In this document: positions 36,599 through 46,745 of the stretch, in pieces
Layout: each line of letters opens with the position of its first letter
Position numbering within the stretch: position 1 is the stretch's first letter
Assembly: GCA_016714445.1 (NCBI GenBank)
Contig: JADJNF010000008.1
Location: 124,001-188,000, forward strand
Length of the DNA: 64,000 nt
Source of the DNA: Saprospiraceae bacterium
Lineage (GTDB): Bacteria; Bacteroidota; Bacteroidia; Chitinophagales; Saprospiraceae
Reading direction: 5' to 3'
Notes under the pieces: model-generated
Seen by the model: only the letters and a program-made list of their open reading frames with translations
What the model was told of the DNA's origin: nothing
Database searches by the model: none
Position numbers and translations under genes: made by a program

Positions 36599-38443
36599 TC
36601 AGAATTTATTGGCAACTACGACAGCGTGTTTGAAATTTTTAACATTTCCATCAGGATGAAATAATCTGGTCATAATGATGTAAATGCCCATCCGCATGGA
36701 ATTTCCTTCTCCATCGATGCCATCCCATTTGATGGATCCCTCTGTCCCCAATAAAAAGTTGTTGGCAAGATCAACCATAGGAAAACCTTCAGCATCAAAG
36801 ATCCTGACCGTAGCCAGATATCCGGGTTTATCCATTTTATAATTCAGCAAAATAAAATCATCCAGATTGTCGCCATCGGGAGTAAATGTTTTTTTATCAA
36901 GAATCACTCCAAACTCATCCGGAAAATTGTCAGGATTGGCAAAATTTGAATTTTTGTACCCAGGTGTGCCGTGATTGACCTGAGCCGCAGCAGAATGCCA
37001 ATTGTTCTTATCATTTGTCTGAGTTGAAAAATTGATCCTTTCCAGACTTACACCTTTGGTCTCATCTATAAGTTGAAAATGGTAAGATTCCGCATAATCA
37101 AATGAGTCAATCGTAATCTGCTGCTTATCGATAGTTGATATAATAGTAAAATTGGCAGCATCTACATTAAAAGATGGTAAAGTCGCTGTTATAAAATTCG
37201 CATTTACAGGTGTTTTATACGTTGATTTCAAAAACTCCGTATTTCTGGATATAGCAACATATGTGTCAGGCAGGAGAATAAAATCAGTCAAAATTGTTCT
37301 GCTTTCATTTTTTTGACCATTTTTTATAATCAGACTATCCATCTTCAGAAATTTGTCTGAAATATTGTACAATTCAATAAAGTCATCTCCCCCGGAATAC
37401 GGATCGCTGAGTACTTCAGATATGACCAGATCGCCCTTTTTGGGCTTTATTGTCAAAACAAAAGATACGACCGATTTTTTCTTATTATTACTTTTATCTT
37501 TGACACCATCTACAGTTAAAGTATAAAATATCCCACTCCGTATCCTGTTGGAATTGTATTTCAAAATAACTTCGTTGGGTGCATTTGCAAAGTATAACGC
37601 CATTTCCGGGGTTCCCAGGCCATTATCTGCACTAAAAGATGTAATATTTTTGGCAGAAAGCTCTTCGATACTTTCAGTAAATACCACTTTAATCGTAGAG
37701 TCATCAATTACAGTAGTTGAAACTATACCCGGAGCAATAGTATCTTTTTCTATAGTTTTGATGTGGATATCATCATAAAAAAATTTATCTGTACGGGTAG
37801 CACTATATTTACAATACAGGCCAAAATACATTGAATCCTGCAGCATAAATGTCGGATCAGAAAACTCCAGATCTTCCTCATACAATATTTTACCTGTATA
37901 ATCTGTTGCCATCAGCCATAATCCATCTCTGTATATCTTGCATTGGATTCTTCCGTCGGCAGGATCAGCACTTATACCGCCCATCTTTCCCGAGGCCATT
38001 AGTACAGGAACGCCTTTTTCAAGTTTCCATACCTGAATGGCGTCGTTTGAGCCGTTTTCCCCTAGCCTAAGATAGTACCCGGTTGCAAAGGATTCATTTA
38101 TATTATCTGTAAATATGTAAATTTTTCCAAAATTATCATTGGAAGGAGCAAACTGAAGATTGAAAAATAAATCCACTTGTATACTGTCCGGAGGTATCTT
38201 GTATTTGGTAAATATTTGAGATTCTCCGGCCACTGATGCATTGAGTTGCAGTTGGCCTTCAGTATTTATTTTAAAGTTTTCGATATTCCCTTCCCACTTT
38301 ACTTCGCCAATATTACCATTATTAAAGTCGAGCTTTAGCTGTGCATCCACATTTATAATTGCTATAAATAAGAGCATTATATAAAAATATCTTCTGACTG
38401 ATAAGCCAATAGTATTGAATGAAAGTATATCTTTGCGTTTCAT
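36599..38443 (-). CDS. Exported lamin-tail domain protein with Ig-like and FlgD-like domains
   Basis: 614 residues. The hydrophobic signal segment is at about 19-34, ending NVDAQ. An N-terminal beta-sandwich (about 35-235) is followed by an SbsA-type Ig-like domain (about 240-335; DTIAPGIVSTTVIDDSTIKV, FTLTV-like end), a lamin-tail domain (about 340-450; LVISEVLSDPYSGGDDFIELYN) and a C-terminal FlgD-like Ig fold (about 515-610; TFTPDGDNLDDF, WDGIDGEG, GIYIIMTRLF). Architecture of this kind is common in Bacteroidota surface proteins. No typical T9SS sorting motif is seen, although the last domain may play that role. It opens the minus-strand unit with the EEP and GNAT genes. Confidence 0.86.
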   Translation of the reverse strand: MKRKDILSFNTIGLSVRRYFYIMLLFIAIINVDAQLKLDFNNGNIGEVKWEGNIENFKINTEGQLQLNASVAGESQIFTKYKIPPDSIQVDLFFNLQFAPSNDNFGKIYIFTDNINESFATGYYLRLGENGSNDAIQVWKLEKGVPVLMASGKMGGISADPADGRIQCKIYRDGLWLMATDYTGKILYEEDLEFSDPTFMLQDSMYFGLYCKYSATRTDKFFYDDIHIKTIEKDTIAPGIVSTTVIDDSTIKVVFTESIEELSAKNITSFSADNGLGTPEMALYFANAPNEVILKYNSNRIRSGIFYTLTVDGVKDKSNNKKKSVVSFVLTIKPKKGDLVISEVLSDPYSGGDDFIELYNISDKFLKMDSLIIKNGQKNESRTILTDFILLPDTYVAISRNTEFLKSTYKTPVNANFITATLPSFNVDAANFTIISTIDKQQITIDSFDYAESYHFQLIDETKGVSLERINFSTQTNDKNNWHSAAAQVNHGTPGYKNSNFANPDNFPDEFGVILDKKTFTPDGDNLDDFILLNYKMDKPGYLATVRIFDAEGFPMVDLANNFLLGTEGSIKWDGIDGEGNSMRMGIYIIMTRLFHPDGNVKNFKHAVVVANKF

Positions 38444-38588
38444 TATAAATAAAGGTGTTTCGTATCAGATTTTTTCTAAATTTTCGTTATATACAGAGCT
38501 GATATGGTTTAAATCTGCTCACAAAAAAGCAAATATAGAAATAAAGCTTTGAAAATATTTTTAAAGGGACAATAAGATTTATTTTTTT

Positions 38589-39587
38589 ATGAAAGTAGCA
38601 TTGGTTGGAGCAACCGGACTGGTAGGAAGGGTAATGAATGAGGTACTGGAAGAATTTGATTTTCCTATCACAGAGTACATACCTGTAGCTTCCAGCAGAT
38701 CAGTCGGAAAAATGGTGTCTTACAAAGGTAAGGAATACCCCATCGTTAGTATGGAAGATGCTGTAAATATGGTACCGGATATTGCTATTTTTTCTGCTGG
38801 TGGTAGTACATCATTGGAATGGGCACCTAAGTTTGCTGAAAAAGGTACAGTTGTTATTGACAATTCAAGTGCCTGGAGAATGGATCCTGCCAAAAAACTG
38901 GTAGTGCCGGAAATTAATGCTGGTGAACTGACCAAAGCAGACAAAATCATTGCAAATCCCAATTGCTCTACTATACAAATGGTAGTAGCATTGGCACCTC
39001 TACATAAAAAATATGGCATTAAACGATTGGTTATCTCTACTTATCAGTCGTTTACAGGTACAGGCGCCAAAGCCGTAGATCAATATGAAGCTGAGAAAGC
39101 AGGCAAACATCAAAAAAAATCTGAAATGGCATACCACTACCAGATATTCGAAAACGCTATTCCTCAATGTGACGTATTCCTCGACAACAGATATACCAAG
39201 GAGGAAATGAAACTTGTACACGAAACAAAAAAAATACTTGGAGACGATAGTATTAAAATAACAGCCACCGCAGTCAGAATTCCTGTTAATGGAGGACATT
39301 CAGAGTCTGTCAATGTGGAATTTAATCAGCCATTTGAGCTGGATGATGTCACTAAAATACTCAATGATGCTGATGGTGTAACCGTATTGGATGATATTGA
39401 TAATTTTAAATATCCTATGCCGTTGTATGCAAAAAATAAAAATGATGTATTTGTAGGTCGTATCAGAAGAGATGACTCGGTAGATAATGGTTTGAATATG
39501 TGGATAGTAGCTGACAATCTAAGAAAGGGAGCTGCCACTAATGCTGTCCAGATTGCAGAATATCTGGTTAAACACCATTTAGTATAA
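38589..39587 (+). CDS. asd: Aspartate-semialdehyde dehydrogenase
   Basis: 332 residues, full length. NADP-binding GATGLVG is at 7-13, the catalytic Cys126 lies in NPNCST, and the substrate-binding VRIPVNGGHSES contains the active-site histidine. It reduces aspartyl phosphate to aspartate semialdehyde on the way to lysine, threonine, methionine and diaminopimelate. The coiled-coil gene follows 62 bp later on the same strand and may be co-transcribed, but no other pathway gene is adjacent. Confidence 0.97.
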   Translation: MKVALVGATGLVGRVMNEVLEEFDFPITEYIPVASSRSVGKMVSYKGKEYPIVSMEDAVNMVPDIAIFSAGGSTSLEWAPKFAEKGTVVIDNSSAWRMDPAKKLVVPEINAGELTKADKIIANPNCSTIQMVVALAPLHKKYGIKRLVISTYQSFTGTGAKAVDQYEAEKAGKHQKKSEMAYHYQIFENAIPQCDVFLDNRYTKEEMKLVHETKKILGDDSIKITATAVRIPVNGGHSESVNVEFNQPFELDDVTKILNDADGVTVLDDIDNFKYPMPLYAKNKNDVFVGRIRRDDSVDNGLNMWIVADNLRKGAATNAVQIAEYLVKHHLV

Positions 39588-39649
39588 ACGTTTAGTTAAG
39601 TTTGATTTTATTACATAATGAATTTTTGAATTTTTAATTACACAGTATT

Positions 39650-41275
39650 ATGAGACGCAAATTAGTACTTTGGGGTTCCAATGAAAAAGATGAAAAAATG
39701 CTTGTAGCATTGGAACTTCAGGAAAAAGAAAATGTCGTGAATATTTACACATTTCCTGAATCAGTAGCCACAGAAGACTTTTACAAGGCCATGTCTGAAA
39801 AATGGAAAGATGATGTAGAAGTGGAATTCCCTTCCGACTTTACTAAAATTGAGAGAAAACTATCCGTTTCAGATAGTCTTCTTCCTGACGAAATAAGAGT
39901 GGAAAGACCTGATCTGATCACCAGAGCTCAGGCTGAATGGCATTTTGTCGTGCTTTCATCAAAGCTTTACGGTCTGTATAAGTCTGAACTGGAAGAACTT
40001 AAAGACAAAGTCGAATCCCTTAGTGAATACGATAATATTCTCTGGAACGAATTGAGGGAATTCTGGAATAAAGTGCAGACTCAAGTCAATGACAAAAATC
40101 TTTTCAGAGAACATGGGGCAGCTTTAAGAGACAAAACAAATCATCTTTTTGAGAAGCTGAAAGAACTAAAAAAATCCCTGGAAAACGAATTTGAAGTTCA
40201 ATCCAAAAAATATGTGGAAACTTTTAGTGAAGAATTGGCAGCCATTGAAGAAAAAATTGATAAAGGTTTAGGACTCGGGCCTCTTTTTGAAGATCTTAAG
40301 AAGGTTCAGACAAAGATAAAAGATTTCAAATTTACCAAAGATGACAGAAATGACCTTTGGAATAAAATCGATGTTACCTTCAAAAAACTAAAGGAAAAAA
40401 GAGGTAACGGAGGACAGGGTCAACAAGGAAATAATGAATTGGCCAGGACAGAAGCAAGATATAAGGGCTTGATCGGTGCGCTTCAAAAAATGCAACAGTC
40501 TATCAACTTTGATCAGAAAGATCTGGAATACGAAACAAAAAGAGTTGCCAATAGTGAAGGACAGCTAGAATCACAATTAAGGCAGGCAAAAATAAATATG
40601 ATTGTAGAGCGTATCAAATCCAAGCAGGAAAAGCTGGATGATATGAATAAAACAAAAACAGAACTTGAAGCAAAAATAGAACGGGAGAAAAAAAGAGCAA
40701 TAAAGACTGAAAAGTACGAAAAACTCGAAGAAGCAAAAGAAGCCGTGAAGCAGAAAATTGCATCAAATATCACTGAAAATGCAAAAGAACTGGATAAAAT
40801 GTCAGATAAGCTTGAGAAAGCAGCAAGCGAACTGGCAAAAAAACCAAAAAAGGAAAGCTTCCTGGATAAATTGTCAGATTCCGTAGAGCAATTGGTTGAA
40901 GATGTAGTGGATACCGCAAAAGCAGTTGCGGTAGTTGCAGGGGAAAAACTGGAAGAAGTCATGGACAAAGCAGAAGATTTTGCTGAGAAAATGGAAGACA
41001 AACTGGAGGATGCAGGAGATGTAGTTAAAAACTTTGCTGAAGAAGCAGGTGAGAAACTGGAAGACACTTTAGAAAAAGCGAAGGTTTATGCTGATAAAGT
41101 AGGAGACCAAATGGATGATGCAGGCGACGCTGTAGAAGATTTTGCAGAAAAAGCTGGTGATAAACTGGATCTGGCTTTAGAAAAAGCAGGCGATGTAGTG
41201 GATGACATGAAGGATAAAGTGAAAGAAAAGGTAGCATCAATCACTGCAAAAAAAGCTAAAGACGAAGAAGAATAA
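39650..41275 (+). CDS. Coiled-coil protein with LEA/apolipoprotein-like C-terminal repeats
   Basis: 541 residues, strongly charged, without signal peptide. Residues 1-90 form a small folded domain starting MRRKLVLWGSNEKDEK. About 110-265 contain tryptophan-spaced helices (LWNELREFWNKVQ, LWNKIDVTFKKLKE) resembling DUF349 helical repeats. About 270-410 form a long coiled coil. About 420-530 carry amphipathic repeats of roughly 11 residues built from EKLED, AGDVV and DFAEKAGDKL units, like LEA or phasin proteins. Low-complexity antisense ORFs here are shadows. Function is unknown; a structural, stress or membrane-surface role is conceivable. A strong terminator follows. Confidence 0.83.
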   Translation: MRRKLVLWGSNEKDEKMLVALELQEKENVVNIYTFPESVATEDFYKAMSEKWKDDVEVEFPSDFTKIERKLSVSDSLLPDEIRVERPDLITRAQAEWHFVVLSSKLYGLYKSELEELKDKVESLSEYDNILWNELREFWNKVQTQVNDKNLFREHGAALRDKTNHLFEKLKELKKSLENEFEVQSKKYVETFSEELAAIEEKIDKGLGLGPLFEDLKKVQTKIKDFKFTKDDRNDLWNKIDVTFKKLKEKRGNGGQGQQGNNELARTEARYKGLIGALQKMQQSINFDQKDLEYETKRVANSEGQLESQLRQAKINMIVERIKSKQEKLDDMNKTKTELEAKIEREKKRAIKTEKYEKLEEAKEAVKQKIASNITENAKELDKMSDKLEKAASELAKKPKKESFLDKLSDSVEQLVEDVVDTAKAVAVVAGEKLEEVMDKAEDFAEKMEDKLEDAGDVVKNFAEEAGEKLEDTLEKAKVYADKVGDQMDDAGDAVEDFAEKAGDKLDLALEKAGDVVDDMKDKVKEKVASITAKKAKDEEE

Positions 41276-41631
41276 ACCTTCTCCTTTAAAATACTTAAAA
41301 AAGCAGGAAGCAAAATGATTTGTTTTCTGCTTTTTTTTATCAAACCAAACTATTCCCTTAAATTAAGGATTAGAATAAAAACTCTTTCACTTGTTTAAAA
41401 GTTTATAAACAGCGGTCGTGAAATGAGGCATATAATTATTCTAAAAATAAAAAGCGGAGCAGAACTTTCATTCGTACCCCGCATAACCCCAAAAAACCAA
41501 TTGAAAACATATACTTTTTAACCAATGACATAAAATTGGTATGTTATCTTTTTCAAATTCTGTAATTTTGACGTTTCTGATTCTGATTGTCACATTTTTT
41601 AAATTAACTTTTTTAATAAAAAATAATAATT
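41276..41631. other. Intergenic region of 356 bp before radA
   Basis: Contains the terminator at 41297-41338 and, at 41563-41570, TAATTTTG as a likely -7 box for radA. A TTG lies 24 bases upstream of it, which is longer than the usual spacing. Nothing else was recognised. Confidence 0.6.
41297..41338 (+). terminator. Rho-independent terminator of the coiled-coil gene
   Basis: AAAAAAGCAG (41297-41306) pairs perfectly with CTGCTTTTTT (41327-41336), with a partially paired inner part. A run of eight T follows the stem on the plus strand. Confidence 0.9.
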
Positions 41632-43002
41632 TTGAAAGTAAAGTCTAGCTTTTTTTGCTCCAACTGCGGAACTGAATCTCCCAAATGGATTGGCAAATGT
41701 TCATCGTGTGGCGAATGGAATACTTATGTAGAAGAGATCATAGATAAAGGAACACAACAATCAGAAAAAGATAAAGCATGGAAAGATCCAAAAAAAGAAA
41801 AACTGGTTCCTAAAAGACTGGATGATGTAAGTGCCCTGAACGCAAGCAGAATTGACACCCATGACAACGAGTTAAACAGAGTGCTCGGTGGCGGGTTAGT
41901 CTATGGTTCAATCATTCTGGTAGGAGGTCAGCCTGGCATCGGGAAGTCAACATTACTTCTGCAACTGGCGCTCAAACAAAATAAAAAAATCCTATATGTG
42001 TCAGGTGAAGAAAGTGAAGAACAAATCAAAATGCGCGCCGAACGAATAGGACACAAAAATAGTAATTGCTATATTTATACCGATGTCAATGTAAGTCAAA
42101 TATTAAAAGAATCCAATAAACTAGGTCCGGATATTATCATCATAGATTCTGTACAGACATTGATGAGTCCATATATTGACAGTACTCCGGGGAGTATTTC
42201 TCAGGTACGTGAATGTACAGGTGAGTTGCAACGTTATGCCAAAGAGACCAATATTCCCATCTTTATCATCGGTCATATTACCAAAGAAGGTGGTATCGCG
42301 GGGCCTAAACTGCTGGAACATATAGTCGATGTGGTGTTACAATTTGAAGGAGACCAGCATTATGCGTACCGTATCCTCCGCACCTTAAAAAACAGATTTG
42401 GCAGTACCGATGAGATTGGAATATATGCTATGGATATGCATGGGCTGCGTGAGATCAGCAATCCTTCTGAGTTGCTCATCTCTCCTGATGATGATCATCT
42501 CAGCGGTAGTGCCGTAGCAGCATCTGTCGAAGGATTACGTCCATTATTGCTGGAAACTCAGGCATTAGTCAGTCCTGCAATATACGGCACTCCACAGAGA
42601 TCTGCTACAGGTTTTGATTTGAGAAGATTGTCGATGTTGCTGGCTGTTCTTGAAAAAAGGTGTGGGTTGCCTTTCGGTCAGAACGATGTATTTCTAAATA
42701 TTGCGGGTGGTATTAAAGTTACTGACCCATCGATAGACCTGGCAGTCGTTTCTGCCTTGATTTCTTCTCTTCAGGATATTCACATCAGTAAAAAAATATG
42801 CTTTGCCGGAGAAGTAGGACTTTCAGGAGAAATCAGGCTCGTAAGCAGAGTAGAACAAAGGATACAGGAAGCAGGCAGACTGGGATTCGAAACCATCTAT
42901 ATATCAAAATACAAGGCTGATCTTTTACCAAAGAAAAATTTTGGTGTGGAGGTTCGGATGCTTTCGAGAGTAGATGACTTGTTGAGGGAAATATTTGCCT
43001 AA
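41632..43002 (+). CDS. radA: DNA repair protein RadA
   Basis: 456 residues. An N-terminal zinc finger has Cys9, Cys12, Cys23 and Cys26. The Walker A motif GGQPGIGKST is at 98-107, and Walker B lies around IIIIDSVQT (168-176). The RadA-specific KNRFG motif is at 253-257, and a C-terminal Lon-like domain holds DLAVVSALISS and GEVGLSGEIRLV. RadA is a RecA-related helicase promoting branch migration in recombinational repair. The start is TTG, directly before the zinc finger. The next gene starts on the last base of the stop codon. Confidence 0.96.
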   Translation: MKVKSSFFCSNCGTESPKWIGKCSSCGEWNTYVEEIIDKGTQQSEKDKAWKDPKKEKLVPKRLDDVSALNASRIDTHDNELNRVLGGGLVYGSIILVGGQPGIGKSTLLLQLALKQNKKILYVSGEESEEQIKMRAERIGHKNSNCYIYTDVNVSQILKESNKLGPDIIIIDSVQTLMSPYIDSTPGSISQVRECTGELQRYAKETNIPIFIIGHITKEGGIAGPKLLEHIVDVVLQFEGDQHYAYRILRTLKNRFGSTDEIGIYAMDMHGLREISNPSELLISPDDDHLSGSAVAASVEGLRPLLLETQALVSPAIYGTPQRSATGFDLRRLSMLLAVLEKRCGLPFGQNDVFLNIAGGIKVTDPSIDLAVVSALISSLQDIHISKKICFAGEVGLSGEIRLVSRVEQRIQEAGRLGFETIYISKYKADLLPKKNFGVEVRMLSRVDDLLREIFA

Positions 43003-43415
43003 TGACAAAAGATGTTCTAATTGCATTGTCTTTTCAGTATCCTATTGTCATATTTGATGGAGAATGTCATCTTTGTGACCGCTCTGTACAATTTGTACTT
43101 AAAAAAGATAAGAATACAGTTTTCAGATTTTGTACGCTTCAGTATGCAAAAGCAAATGGTCTGATTCAAACCGAGACAGACAGCGTGATACTGATAGATA
43201 AAAACACCAAGTACATCAAAAGTAAGGCCGGTTTAAAAATTTTAAATTATTTGGGTGGTTTCTACCTATTAATATCTTATGTGTTATCAGTAATACCTAC
43301 AAATTTGGCTGATGTTATCTATGATTTTATTGCAAAAAACAGGTACAAATGGTTTGGGAAATACGATGAATGCATGATTCCTCAAAAAGGATGGAAAGAC
43401 AGATTTATTGGGTAA
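43002..43415 (+). CDS. DCC-family thiol-disulfide oxidoreductase-like protein (DUF393)
   Basis: 137 residues. The DCC signature is at 19-25: Asp-Gly-Glu-Cys22-His-Leu-Cys25 after the strand YPIVIFDG. RFCTLQYAKANGL and the C-terminal RYKWFGKYDECMIP are also family features. The proteins have a thioredoxin-like fold and are thought to exchange thiols and disulfides. The start overlaps the radA stop by one base (TAATG), indicating translational coupling, although no functional link to RadA is known. Confidence 0.92.
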   Translation: MTKDVLIALSFQYPIVIFDGECHLCDRSVQFVLKKDKNTVFRFCTLQYAKANGLIQTETDSVILIDKNTKYIKSKAGLKILNYLGGFYLLISYVLSVIPTNLADVIYDFIAKNRYKWFGKYDECMIPQKGWKDRFIG

Positions 43416-43471
43416 TCAACTTTTGAATTTTATATTCTTTTATCCCTGCATGCAGTTAATAATAATGTTGA

Positions 43472-45952
43472 TCAGGTACCTTGAGTTCCTGTTCCTGTGT
43501 TTCCACCTCCCTGGCTGTCTCCACCTTGCTTCAGGTCTGTATTTTTAACCTTAGACTTACGTTCTTTGAAATCAACATTTCCGAATTTATATCTAAAATT
43601 AACCCCAATAGATCTGAATGGAATACTGAAAGATGTTTGTTGCACAAAGGAACTTGTTTCAATATTGGAATTAAAAAATTTGTCTGCATTGAAAGGTTCT
43701 ATCATAGTGATACCAATACTTGAATTTTTAAACTCCTTCCTCACACCCATTCCATAAATGGTAAAAGCAGGATTGTCTCCCTGGATAGTTCTGACCGGTG
43801 ATCTGAAGAATCCGAAAAAGTCTGCCTTAAAGGTTCCGGAAATCTTGATTTCACCATTCAAAAATATATTGTACTCATAACTGCTCCTGGATGCAGCAAC
43901 TCCATTAACAATTCCTTTTGCATTGTAAGTGGCAAAGTTTCCACCGGTACGAAGTGTGACCAGATTTACAGTTTTAGTGATAAAAGTATTTATACCTACT
44001 GAATTATTGGTACCAATGTTTTTAAAGGTATTGACAGATAATCCATTGTTATCAATATTCAGAATCTGCTCTATGATACCATCTGTATACTTATAAAATA
44101 CGGAAGAAAAAGTCGTAAATCCTTTGAAAGTAATATTGTAAGCCACTTCTACCTGATGTACTATCTCTGGATCAAGATAAGGATTTCCTTCCGTCCTGTT
44201 GACAAAATCACTATTATTATTAAACGGATTTATAAACTGAAGACTTGGTCTCTGAAGTCTTTGACTATAGGCAAGTTTGAGTGTCCTGAAATTTTTGAAA
44301 GTCCTGCTAATGGTTAAGTTGGGAAGAAAATTCTCATATCCTATACCACTGAAATTCAATTCTTTGGATTCTGCAAATGCACCGGCAATATCCGTTTTTT
44401 CGTATCTCAGACCAGTAATCAGAGAATATTTTTTTGCTAACGTAAAATTCATAGAAGCATATCCTGAATACACATCCTGATCATATTTGAAAGATTCTGT
44501 AAGTGGTCGATATCCTGTACTGATATCAAAAATCTGTGTATTATAATCACTTATAATATTTCTTATTACGGCTTAGGTACCTGCTTCTAATTTTACAACT
44601 TTTGAAAAAGGGTGTACATAATCGATCTGCAAAGTAGTCTCATGATTGACTCCTGTATTAGTAATATCTGTATTTCTATTCAACAACTCAAGGGTATGAA
44701 TTTCACTGATTTTTGAATCCTGGTTATTGTTTTGTTTAGAATATTGCACACCAAAAGAAAGTTCCTGCCCCTCACGTTTTTCAAATTTTTTAGTATAATC
44801 TGTATTCCAGTCAAAACCACCAAAAAAATTATCCCCAGTATTAATTCTGTCAAACTGGTCATTCAGTCCTATGGAAGGATCAATGAGTAATCCCCTGGTA
44901 TTGCCATTTAGATCAAAACCGAAACCTCTGAAATTGAATGAACTGTTGATACTATTATATCCGTTGAAATCATAAAAAGCACTGATAGAACCATTGCCTC
45001 CAAGTCGAGATGTCTTCTGCGTGCCATTCTGCTCTACTTTTCGCAGTCCCAAGGCAGTCTGATCTTCTCTGAAAAAAGTAGAAATTCCATTGGCGGGAGT
45101 TGAGTAAAATACAGCAGCACCCGAGCTAAGCCCAAGTCTTCCTTTACCTACATTCAGATTGGTAAATAAGCTATTCTGACGATTTCCTACGGATGCATTT
45201 ACACTTCCGGCTACACCTTCGATATTTTGTTTTTTGGTGATAATATTAATGAGCCCTGCACTACCTTCTGCATCATATTTGGCAGAGGGAGAAGTGATGA
45301 CTTCTACTTGCTTGATCTGGTCAGCTGGAAACATTTTCAGTGCATCAGCCACATTGCTGGCAAACATTCCGCTTGGCTTACCGTTGATAAGTATCCTTAC
45401 ATTCTGAGAACCGCGCAATGATACATTTCCATTGAGATCCACTGAAAGCATGGGTACTTTGCGCAATACATCGGTCGCATCACCACCAGCAATGGAAGCG
45501 TCATTTTCAGCATTAAATACCAGCTTATCTGCTTTATTTTCCACTAGTAATTTTTGCTCCTTTATCTCTACAGCGTCCAGAAGATAACTCGCCGGGACAA
45601 GAAATACATTGCCAATATTGATATCCGGATTTTTCAGTGTGGTCTCAACTGCGGCCACTTTTTTCTCATTATATCCTAAAAATGAAAAATATAAATCGTA
45701 AGAACCATTGACCACATTTTCAAATTTAAAAAGTCCTGTTTCTTCAGTCAAAACCCCATCCAAAACAATTGAACTGCCTTTTTTCTTTAAAGATATGGTA
45801 GCAAAACCCACCACTTCTCTGGTCAGGGAGTCAAGTACTTTACCTTCTATTTTACCTTTGATAGTAGGTCCTTTACTACCGCCACCCATAGGAAACTGCG
45901 CATTTGCAGAAAAAATAAAAAGTATAAATAGAAAGCTTAAAATGTATTTCAC
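43472..45952 (-). pseudogene. TonB-dependent receptor interrupted by one in-frame stop codon
   Basis: Two ORFs on the minus strand lie in the same frame and are separated by a TAA at 44573-44575. The frame continues open beyond it without frameshift (EAGT-stop-AVIRNIISDY). Start GTG at 45952 gives the signal peptide VKYILSFLFILFIFSANAQ; an upstream ATG at 46018 lies inside the promoter. Domains: carboxypeptidase-like (about 30-115), plug (about 140-235; VLRKVPMLSVDLNGNVSLRG and IEVITSPSAKYDAEGSAG-like SPSAKYDAEG) and an outer-membrane barrel (PF14905-like) with a Ser/Gly/Thr tail. Restored length is about 826 residues. The stop replaces what is probably a Lys codon (AAA to TAA). It may be a real inactivation or a consensus error. 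Confidence 0.88.
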
Positions 45953-45986
45953 GATAATTGTTTTATAAAATTTGACACTATAATGA

Positions 45987-46019
45987 CAAAAGTAGGGCAA
46001 TTGTTTATGTCCAGCCAAA
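45987..46019 (-). promoter_or_regulatory. Promoter of the interrupted TonB-dependent receptor gene
   Basis: On the minus strand, TTTG (46016-46019) and TACTTTTG (45987-45994) are 21 bases apart and match the -33 and -7 consensus. The GTG start at 45952 lies 35 bases downstream of the -7 box, which supports that start over the ATG at 46018. Confidence 0.68.
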
Positions 46020-46069
46020 AATATAGATGAATAACCCTTTTTAGACTATGAAGATGTTTTTTCTTTCGT

Positions 46070-46549
46070 TTATATCCTGACTACATAATTATAACTTGTA
46101 ATGGAATTCCCCTTTTCAACTGTGGACTTTACCTGAGTGGTTACAACGGTATAATTTATTTGCATACCCTGATTTGAAGGGAGTGACTGTGAATGTATAG
46201 GGTTAGTAGTCTGAACCTTTGTCTCGTGAATATGAAAGTGAATCCTGATATTTTTATGAAAGGTAACTTTAAGGTGCCTTGGTGTTTTGGGGACAATAAA
46301 TTTTAGCATTTTTACCACACGTATAGCTTCTTCATTGCATAAGTCATCCAAACCACCAATGATCTTTGTATCTATTACGTCTCCTTTATGATTGATATCG
46401 TAACGAATATGTACATCTCCTTCGACTTTATTTGCCTGAGATAATGCTGGATATCTTAAATGCATATTAATAAATTCTCTTAAGGCCTGATCTCCGCCTT
46501 TATAATACGGCTGCTTTATAAAACTGTCTTCTCTCCGCTCTTTTTTCAT
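46070..46549 (-). CDS. TonB C-terminal domain protein without membrane anchor
   Basis: 159 residues. Residues 15-110 form a TonB C-terminal domain: YYKGGDQALREFINMHLRYPALSQ, GDVHIRYDINHKGDV and the CNEEAIRVVKMLKF helix. The usual N-terminal membrane helix and proline-rich linker are missing, and the protein begins MKKERREDSFIKQP. The C-terminal 45 residues are polar and unrecognised. Without a signal sequence it would stay in the cytoplasm, unless a start further upstream exists; none was seen. It lies just upstream of a TonB-dependent receptor in the same direction. Confidence 0.78.
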   Translation of the reverse strand: MKKERREDSFIKQPYYKGGDQALREFINMHLRYPALSQANKVEGDVHIRYDINHKGDVIDTKIIGGLDDLCNEEAIRVVKMLKFIVPKTPRHLKVTFHKNIRIHFHIHETKVQTTNPIHSQSLPSNQGMQINYTVVTTQVKSTVEKGNSITSYNYVVRI

Positions 46550-46745
46550 TCATTGATATATTTTGATCATATTATAAAAGGATATTTTGATGCAGATTGT
46601 TTTATTCTTCGTATGTAAAACTATTATTTTAATTACTTTTGTCATAAACCTACTGCACAGAAATTTTCATTTAGTCATCAACAATGTTTTAAATGACAAT
46701 AAAAGCTCAGGTACTTTTTTTTACAAAGTCGCAAATTTTAATAAT

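Noticed and set aside
40513..41067. 184-residue minus-strand ORF rich in Ser and Phe
   Set aside because: It mirrors the Lys/Glu-rich coiled-coil codons of the plus-strand gene (GAA/AAA become TTC/TTT); it is a compositional shadow.
43446..43455. 10-bp palindrome CTGCATGCAG between convergent genes
   Set aside because: Short, without T-run or promoter context; expected by chance.
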